Shown here one piece after another: positions 1 through 3,368 of a DNA stretch of 5,484 nucleotides. The translations under genes and the position numbers were made by a program. The notes under the pieces were generated by a model. It was not told the DNA's origin and ran no database searches. It saw only the letters and a list, made by a program, of their open reading frames with translations. This DNA is from Myxococcota bacterium (lineage in GTDB: Bacteria; Myxococcota; Polyangia; GCA-2747355; JAKLHH01): NCBI GenBank assembly GCA_022710245.1, contig JAKLHH010000605.1:1-5484 (forward strand), read 5' to 3'. Each line of letters begins with the position of its first letter. The first letter of the stretch is position 1.

Positions 1-48
1 GTGTGGGGGCGGGGGGGGCGGGGGGGGGGGGGGCGGGGGGGGGGGGGG
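1..48. repeat. Near-pure G tract at window edge
   Basis: After a short GTGT the sequence is nothing but G runs (5-9, 11-18, 20-33 and 35-48) separated by single C bases. On paper this satisfies a G-quadruplex pattern of four long G runs. It sits at the very end of the window, and such tracts are also a classic two-colour sequencing or contig-end artefact. It is recorded as a compositional feature only. No gene is supported here, although frames through it are open because poly-G encodes glycine. Confidence 0.8.
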
Positions 49-199
49 CATCCCGCGATGGTAGCGAGATCCGAGCGGGACGCAAAGGCGCCGGGGCGAC
101 GCGAGGCGAGGCGACGCGACGGCGACGATCGCGGCGGGCCCGCGAGGCATGGAGCCTGACGTCCTGCTGGTGCGGGGGAGCACACCGTGATCCACGCCA
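49..199. other. Non-coding GC-rich leader, no gene seen
   Basis: No convincing coding frame, RNA gene or terminator was found. A 9-base word, GCGACGCGA, recurs at 96-104 and 111-119, 15 bases apart, inside a GCGA-rich stretch (about 96-130); this looks like simple-sequence drift. Open frames crossing this stretch give Arg/Gly/Ala-rich translations without recognisable features, as expected for very GC-rich non-coding DNA. Confidence 0.5.
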
Positions 200-229
200 T
201 TGCGGAGCAGCCGCGCTCCCACCTATGAT
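200..229 (+). promoter_or_regulatory. Possible sigma70-like promoter for the 298-1982 unit
   Basis: TTGCGG (200-205) is followed by an 18-base spacer and TATGAT (224-229). The -10 matches the TATAAT consensus at five of six positions, which is notable in DNA this GC-rich. The -35 keeps only the TTG half. Transcription would begin near 236, leaving a leader of about 60 bases before the ATG at 298. This would exclude the earlier in-frame ATG at 232 as a start. It is inferred from sequence pattern only. Confidence 0.4.
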
Positions 230-288
230 CGATGCAAGCTCGACCCGACGAGAGCAGCGCGCTGCAGCCACGAGGGTGGCTGGGCGCT

Positions 289-292
289 GGAG
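289..292 (+). promoter_or_regulatory. Ribosome binding site that decides the start at 298
   Basis: GGAG lies five bases before the ATG at 298. The ATG at 232, in the same frame, lacks a comparable site and would place 22 non-hydrophobic residues before the signal peptide. The site therefore favours 298. Confidence 0.55.
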
Positions 293-297
293 CGACC

Positions 298-1113
298 ATG
301 GCCCATGCCCTCGACCGACCCCTGCGCTGGAGGATGGCGCCCGCGCTCGTCCTCGTGATCCTCGCGCTGCCGTGGCTCGCGCACGCGCAGCCCGGTGGCG
401 ACCCGGTGCCGGCACCGCCGCCCGGCACCAGTCCACCCCCGCCGAGCAACCCGCAGCCGGGTTATCCCCCGCCGGGTTATCCCCCGCCGGGCTATCCCCC
501 GCCGGGTTATCCCCCGCCGGGCTATCCCCCGCCGGGCTATGCCCAGCCCGCCCATGGCTATGCCTACCCGCCGCCGCCGCCCCCGGCCGGCGTGCGATCG
601 CAGGGCACCCTCTCGCACCACGGCTGGTTCCGGCTCGGCGCGCTGGTGCCGGTCGGCAACGGCTACGCGGGCTCCAAGGAGACCGGCGTCGCCTTCGACG
701 TCTCCTACTGGATCGAGGCCCGCTGGTTCGCCATCGAGCTCCGCACGGGCCTGCATGGCGACGCGCTCCGTGACCCGATCACCTTCGGCGAGGTGCCGCT
801 CGACGTGGGCGGCTACGGCGTCTTCGGCAGCGGCGGGCTCGCCGGCTTCATCGGCGGCGGCGTCGGCCCGCGCTTCATCTGGGCCACGCTCTACAACAAG
901 ACCCAGTCCGGCGTCGTCATCCCCACGAAGATGACCGAGGACGAGACGAGGTCAGGCTGGTGCTTCGGGGTCTATGGCCGCGCCGGGCTGATGATCGGCC
1001 GCCACCACGCCGCGCGCTTCACCGTACAGGCGGAGATCAGCGCGGCGTTCCTCGAGCTCTTCGGCCGCTCGACGCCGCTCGCCTTCACCGCGGGCGTGGG
1101 GCTGATGCGATGA
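298..1113 (+). CDS. Exported protein with GYPPP-repeat linker and beta-barrel-like C-terminal domain
   Basis: The product is 271 residues, not recognised as a named family, and probably sits in the outer membrane or periplasm. Residues 1-31 form a signal peptide: Arg-containing start, hydrophobic core APALVLVILALPWL, and AHA before the likely cut at Gln. Residues 32 to about 100 are Pro/Gly/Tyr-rich and include five perfect GYPPP units plus one decayed unit. From about 109 to the end, Gly-rich segments alternate polar and hydrophobic or aromatic residues (for example GWFRLGALVPVG, and AFTAGVGLMR at the C-terminus), as in small outer-membrane beta-barrels. It lacks the common terminal aromatic residue, so the barrel assignment is tentative. 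An alternative is a soluble periplasmic beta-sandwich. The start at 298 is preferred over 232 because of the GGAG site and signal peptide. The stop overlaps the next gene's start by ATGA, suggesting one transcript and coupled translation. Confidence 0.85.
   Translation: MAHALDRPLRWRMAPALVLVILALPWLAHAQPGGDPVPAPPPGTSPPPPSNPQPGYPPPGYPPPGYPPPGYPPPGYPPPGYAQPAHGYAYPPPPPPAGVRSQGTLSHHGWFRLGALVPVGNGYAGSKETGVAFDVSYWIEARWFAIELRTGLHGDALRDPITFGEVPLDVGGYGVFGSGGLAGFIGGGVGPRFIWATLYNKTQSGVVIPTKMTEDETRSGWCFGVYGRAGLMIGRHHAARFTVQAEISAAFLELFGRSTPLAFTAGVGLMR
460..549 (+). repeat. 15-bp tandem repeat encoding GYPPP
   Basis: Five consecutive 15-base units (460-534) each encode Gly-Tyr-Pro-Pro-Pro, followed by a decayed unit encoding GYAQP (535-549). 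The five units differ only in the third base of the glycine codon (T, T, C, T, C), and the rest is identical. This near-identity suggests recent expansion by slippage. The peptide probably forms an extended polyproline-like spacer between the signal peptide and the folded domain. Confidence 0.95.
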
Positions 1114-1982
1114 CGCGCACGAACCGACAGACGAACCGGCAGAGCCGCCTGCCGCGCGCGCTCCTGCTCCTCGCGCCGCTGCTCCTCGTCACGGCCTCCT
1201 GCCGCGGCTGCCACGAGTGTGACGTGGGCGTGTCCACCGTCGACCCCTCGGGGCTGTGGACCATCGAGGGTGACGGCACGCGCACCAGCTGCGCCGACCC
1301 GCGGCTCAACGGGAGCTTCGACCTCGGGCCCTCGATGAAGCTCCGCGTGGAGCGCGTGCGAGGCGGGGTGCGCGACGGCTCGCCGGGGCTCGATCAGCTG
1401 GTCTTCGATCTCGCCGGCGGGGATCGCGGCGTCCGCGAGGCCTCCGCCGCGGACCGCGGCGCCGGCGACCGCGGCGCGGGGGATCGCGGCGCGAAGGACC
1501 TCCTCGCGCGCGAGCTCGGCGCCGGCAAGGACCTCGGGGCCGGCAAGGACCTCGTGCTGATCAAGGACGCGAGCGGCACGGACCTCGGCGCGCGCGACTC
1601 GGCGTCCGGGGACGGCAAGCGCGACGGTCCGGCCGGGGACGGCGTCCGCGATCTCGTCTGCTGCGGGGAGCGGGCAGGTGACCGCGGCCGCGACCGCACC
1701 GTGCGCCGGGACACGGGCGGAGGCAGCAGCGGCAGCTGGGTCCTCGTCGTGCGCGACGCGCCGAGCTTCTTCAGCCTGAGCGGCACGGTGACGGGCAACT
1801 GCGTCAGCTTCGTGACCAGCGAGCAGGGCACGGACGGCGGCGTCACCACCTACCACTTCCAGGGCAAGTACGACGACCACACCCACGAGATCGACGGCAG
1901 CTTCACCGGGACCGGTCCGCACGGGTGCTACGCGAGCGGCGACTTCGAGGTCGAGGTCGAGCGCACCTACTCGAGCTACTGA
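1110..1982 (+). CDS. Probable lipoprotein with acidic repeat linker inside a beta-rich domain
   Basis: The product is 290 residues and I do not recognise the family. Residues 1-30 are a signal peptide (Arg-rich start, then a Leu-rich core) ending TAS before Cys31. This resembles a lipobox, with Thr instead of Leu/Val/Ile at -3, so lipidation is likely but not certain. A CxxCxxC follows immediately (C31, C34, C37). Residues about 47-103 (GLWTIEG, SCADPRLNGSF, LRVERV, QLVFDLAGG) and 210-290 (SWVLVV, FFSLSGTVTGNCVSF, YHFQGKY, IDGSFTG, FEVEVER) look like strands of one lipocalin-like beta domain. Residues 105 to about 208 are an Asp/Gly/Arg-rich spacer with Asp or Glu roughly every fifth residue. 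C61, C231 and C273 lie in the folded parts. The start at 1110 is set by the ATGA overlap and signal peptide. Upstream in-frame sequence overlaps the previous gene and is not plausible as protein. Confidence 0.85.
   Translation: MTRTNRQTNRQSRLPRALLLLAPLLLVTASCRGCHECDVGVSTVDPSGLWTIEGDGTRTSCADPRLNGSFDLGPSMKLRVERVRGGVRDGSPGLDQLVFDLAGGDRGVREASAADRGAGDRGAGDRGAKDLLARELGAGKDLGAGKDLVLIKDASGTDLGARDSASGDGKRDGPAGDGVRDLVCCGERAGDRGRDRTVRRDTGGGSSGSWVLVVRDAPSFFSLSGTVTGNCVSFVTSEQGTDGGVTTYHFQGKYDDHTHEIDGSFTGTGPHGCYASGDFEVEVERTYSSY
1422..1652 (+). repeat. Asp-every-five-residues imperfect repeat, about 15-bp period
   Basis: Residues 105-181 of the lipoprotein break into short acidic-led units: DRGVR, EASAA, DRGAG, DRGAG, DRGAK, DLLAR, ELGAGK, DLGAGK, DLVLIK, DASGT, DLGAR, DSASG, DGKR, DGPAG, DGVR, DL. 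Most are five residues long, a few four or six, and Glu replaces Asp twice. The nucleotide period is therefore about 15 bases but far more diverged than the GYPPP repeat. The role is unknown; an extended, negatively charged or metal-binding spacer is possible. Confidence 0.85.
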
Positions 1983-1988
1983 GCCCTC

Positions 1989-2024
1989 CTGGGTCCTGGC
2001 TGCCTCGGGGACTGAGCCACCCAG
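1989..2024 (+). terminator. Possible hairpin after the two-gene unit
   Basis: CTGGGT (1989-1994) and GGCT (1998-2001), separated by a three-base bulge, can pair with the continuous right arm AGCCACCCAG (2015-2024) around a 13-base loop. It begins six bases after the lipoprotein stop, where a terminator would be expected. No T-run follows, so it is not a classic intrinsic terminator. It may be an RNA 3'-end stabiliser or chance pairing in GC-rich DNA. Confidence 0.3.
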
Positions 2025-2078
2025 CCGCGGACCCGCTGAGCCATCTCTCCTGCCGCCGCTGTCCTGCTGCCGCTCAGC

Positions 2079-2126
2079 TGGCACATCGTGGCACGGAACG
2101 GCGGGCAGGTTGTCTCGAAATTTTGA
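2079..2126 (+). promoter_or_regulatory. Candidate control region of the surface-protein gene
   Basis: TGGCAC occurs at 2079-2084 and 2089-2094, exactly ten bases apart, so both copies face the same side of the helix. Twenty bases on lies the only AT-rich island of the gap, TCGAAATTTTGA (2115-2126), palindromic except for one pair. The arrangement could be an operator plus a promoter core. No standard -35/-10 pair with correct spacing was found, and the TGGCAC copies do not have a correctly spaced sigma54 -12 element. The assignment is speculative. Confidence 0.25.
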
Positions 2127-2167
2127 GGCGTTGTCCTGGCCTCCCCCTTGCACACGGTCACGAGCCG

Positions 2168-2173
2168 AGGAGG
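2168..2173 (+). promoter_or_regulatory. Strong ribosome binding site for the gene at 2179
   Basis: AGGAGG, a full anti-Shine-Dalgarno match, sits five bases before the ATG at 2179. It fixes that start over the in-frame TTG at 2110, whose extra 23 residues would precede the signal peptide. Confidence 0.85.
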
Positions 2174-2178
2174 AACCG

Positions 2179-2973
2179 ATGAGACCCACTCGACTGACAC
2201 AGCTCCTGGCACTCTCCGCCGTCTCCTGTGCCCTGCTCTCCAGCCCGGCGCGCGCCGAGCAGCCGCAGATGCCGCCCTGCAACTGCAACGATGACTGCAA
2301 GGGTAAGTACCCCTACTCGGGGATCTGCATCGACTGGGGCTACGGCAACCACTACTGCGGGTGGAACGGCGCCGGCATCCCCTGCAGCGACGGAGGACCG
2401 AAGCCGACCGATGGCGGCCCGCCCTCCAACGACGCCTGGCCGCCGCCCCCGAACGACTTCGGCCCCGATGACTGGAAGGTCCCCGACTGGGGCCCGAAGG
2501 ACGACTGGTGGTTCGGCTGCGGCGACGCGTTCCCCTCCTGCAGCTGCAACGACGACTGCAAGGGGCGCGGCTTCGCCTACTGCGTGAAGAGCGCGAACCC
2601 GAAGTGCGGCGCGATCTGCAGCAACCACAACGGACCGGGCATCGCCTGCGTGAAGAGCGACATGGACCGGTCCTGCAACTGCAACTCCGACTGCGCCACC
2701 CTGAAGGCCACGCCCTACTGCGGCCTGGTCAATGGGGCCAGGGTCTGCACCGCGGTCGGCCCCGGCCTCACCTGTCAGGTCGGCGGCGAGGCGGACTACC
2801 CGCGCGGTGACGACATGCCGCCGCGCAGCGACGCTGGCGTGAGCAGCGCGACCCCGCGGGGCGGCGGCTGCAGCGTCGGCAGCGACGTCAGCGGCGGCGA
2901 CGGCGCCAGCGCCGGCCTCCTCGCGCTCTCCCTCCTCGGGCTGGTCGCGATCCAGCGTCGTCGCGACCGCTGA
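2179..2973 (+). CDS. Cell-surface protein with three Cys-rich repeats and MYXO-CTERM-like anchor
   Basis: The product is 264 residues. Residues 1-26 are a signal peptide ending ARA before Glu. Three repeats follow, each opening C-x-C-x3-C: residues 34-69 (Cys 34, 36, 40, 50, 60, 69), 121-157 (Cys 121, 123, 127, 135, 143, 147, 157) and 166-199 (Cys 166, 168, 172, 181, 190, 199). The spacing suggests small disulfide-stabilised modules. A Pro/Asp/Trp-rich acidic linker (about 70-113) separates repeats 1 and 2. The C-terminus has GGGCSVGS (Cys231), a Ser/Gly spacer, a hydrophobic helix (about 243-258) and RRRDR. This is the layout of MYXO-CTERM tails, which in Myxococcota are processed by a myxosortase and leave the protein surface-attached. 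The start is secured by AGGAGG at 2168. The gene appears to be transcribed alone. Its binding partner or function is unknown; a ligand-binding or structural surface role is inference. Confidence 0.93.
   Translation: MRPTRLTQLLALSAVSCALLSSPARAEQPQMPPCNCNDDCKGKYPYSGICIDWGYGNHYCGWNGAGIPCSDGGPKPTDGGPPSNDAWPPPPNDFGPDDWKVPDWGPKDDWWFGCGDAFPSCSCNDDCKGRGFAYCVKSANPKCGAICSNHNGPGIACVKSDMDRSCNCNSDCATLKATPYCGLVNGARVCTAVGPGLTCQVGGEADYPRGDDMPPRSDAGVSSATPRGGGCSVGSDVSGGDGASAGLLALSLLGLVAIQRRRDR
2278..2775 (+). repeat. Three Cys-rich protein repeats
   Basis: Units span 2278-2385, 2539-2649 and 2674-2775. The opening 27 bases of units 1 and 2 (from 2278 and 2539) differ at only three positions, so the CxCNDDCKG start is nearly identical in DNA as well as protein. 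Unit 3 is more diverged (CNCNSDC). Each unit ends with a Gly-containing turn before its last Cys (GAGIPC, GPGIAC, GPGLTC). Unit 2 has a seventh cysteine; units 1 and 3 have six. Confidence 0.9.
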
Positions 2974-2983
2974 CGGACTGGGG

Positions 2984-3193
2984 CTAGCGCGAGCGCTTCG
3001 CCGGCGCCGGCTCCTTGCCAGCCTTCTCCTCGACGGCCCACGCATCGCGGTGACGCGCCTCGGGGAGGTGCGCGTCCCAGCAGGCCGTGGAGCAGAAGAC
3101 CAGCCGCAGGCGCTTGCTGTTGCAGGTCGAGACCGAGCAGCGGTAGCAGGTCGACCCGACGGGGATCTCTCGGCGGCACATCGAGCACACCAT
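2984..3193 (-). CDS. Small zinc-finger-like protein
   Basis: The product is 69 residues, with no signal peptide or membrane segment, so probably cytoplasmic. The Cys/His pattern is C3-x2-C6, C16-x2-C19, C24, C34-x3-C38, then H42 and H48. That is enough ligands for two zinc ions in a cross-braced fold resembling MYND or TRASH-type fingers, although it matches no family that I can name. The core (C16 to about W52, with VSTCN, LVFCS, CWDAHLP and RHRDAW) looks like a conserved short myxobacterial protein type. The last 15 residues are Lys/Ala/Pro-rich and probably disordered. The start at 3193 is supported by GAGG (complement of 3202-3205) eight bases upstream; Met5 is a weaker alternative that would lose C3. 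Its stop is 10 bases from the stop of the convergent surface-protein gene. A role in protein or nucleic-acid binding is inference. Confidence 0.85.
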   Translation of the reverse strand: MVCSMCRREIPVGSTCYRCSVSTCNSKRLRLVFCSTACWDAHLPEARHRDAWAVEEKAGKEPAPAKRSR

Positions 3194-3270
3194 CGTCGCA
3201 GCCTCGCTCGCGTGGTCAGCCGGCAGAGCGTACCACGAGGACGCGCCGCAGGCTCCGCCGAGGTGGAGCG

Positions 3271-3350
3271 AGGTGGGGTCGCTGCCCGGTAGGCGGGGTC
3301 GCTGCCCGGTCGGTGGGGTCGCTGCCCGGTAGGCGGGGTCGCTGCCCGGT
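3271..3350. repeat. Four-copy 20-bp tandem repeat
   Basis: Four adjoining units of exactly 20 bases run 3271-3290, 3291-3310, 3311-3330 and 3331-3350. The last 16 bases, GGGGTCGCTGCCCGGT, are identical in all four. Only the first four bases vary (AGGT, AGGC, CGGT, AGGC). The array lies between the kinase stop (3361) and the start of the zinc-finger gene (3193), starting about 78 bases upstream of the latter. GGG and CCC tracts within and between units could form small hairpins. The array is not part of a credible gene. It may be a variable-number repeat, a protein-binding array or a transcript 3'-end structure. Confidence 0.95.
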
Positions 3351-3355
3351 CGCCA

Positions 3356-3368
3356 GCGGCTCAGCCGC
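3356..3368 (-). other. Small hairpin enclosing the kinase stop codon
   Basis: GCGGC (3356-3360) and GCCGC (3364-3368) pair around TCA, which is the TGA stop of the kinase on the minus strand. The five-base-pair stem has a three-base loop and no following T-run. In such GC-rich DNA this may be coincidence, but it could contribute to ending the kinase transcript. Confidence 0.3.

Noticed and set aside
3..773. Plus-strand open frame running from the poly-G tract into the first gene
   Set aside because: It translates G runs and the GYPPP repeat in a shifted frame, giving PAGLS repeats. It has no convincing start signal and overlaps the signal-peptide gene.
2079..2104. Sigma54-type promoter from the TGGCAC copies
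   Set aside because: The GC that should lie at -12 is one base out of position for both copies, and no TTGC element is present.
2095..2116. ECF-type promoter from GGAAC and GTCTC
   Set aside because: The spacing between the two elements (12 bases) is several bases shorter than usual for ECF sigma promoters.
972..2300. Long minus-strand open frame (442 codons) opposite the lipoprotein gene
   Set aside because: It lies antisense to a gene with a signal peptide and a coupled start. Its translation is Ala/Arg/Val-rich with no domain, typical of antisense frames in GC-rich DNA.
2158..3045. Minus-strand open frame (295 codons) opposite the Cys-rich surface protein
   Set aside because: It overlaps the strongly supported gene at 2179-2973 and also the zinc-finger gene in another frame. 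Its composition is low-complexity Ala/Val/Arg.
3271..3350. CRISPR array
   Set aside because: The 20-base units adjoin directly, with only four variable bases between invariant 16-base cores. There are no spacers of protospacer length and no cas genes.
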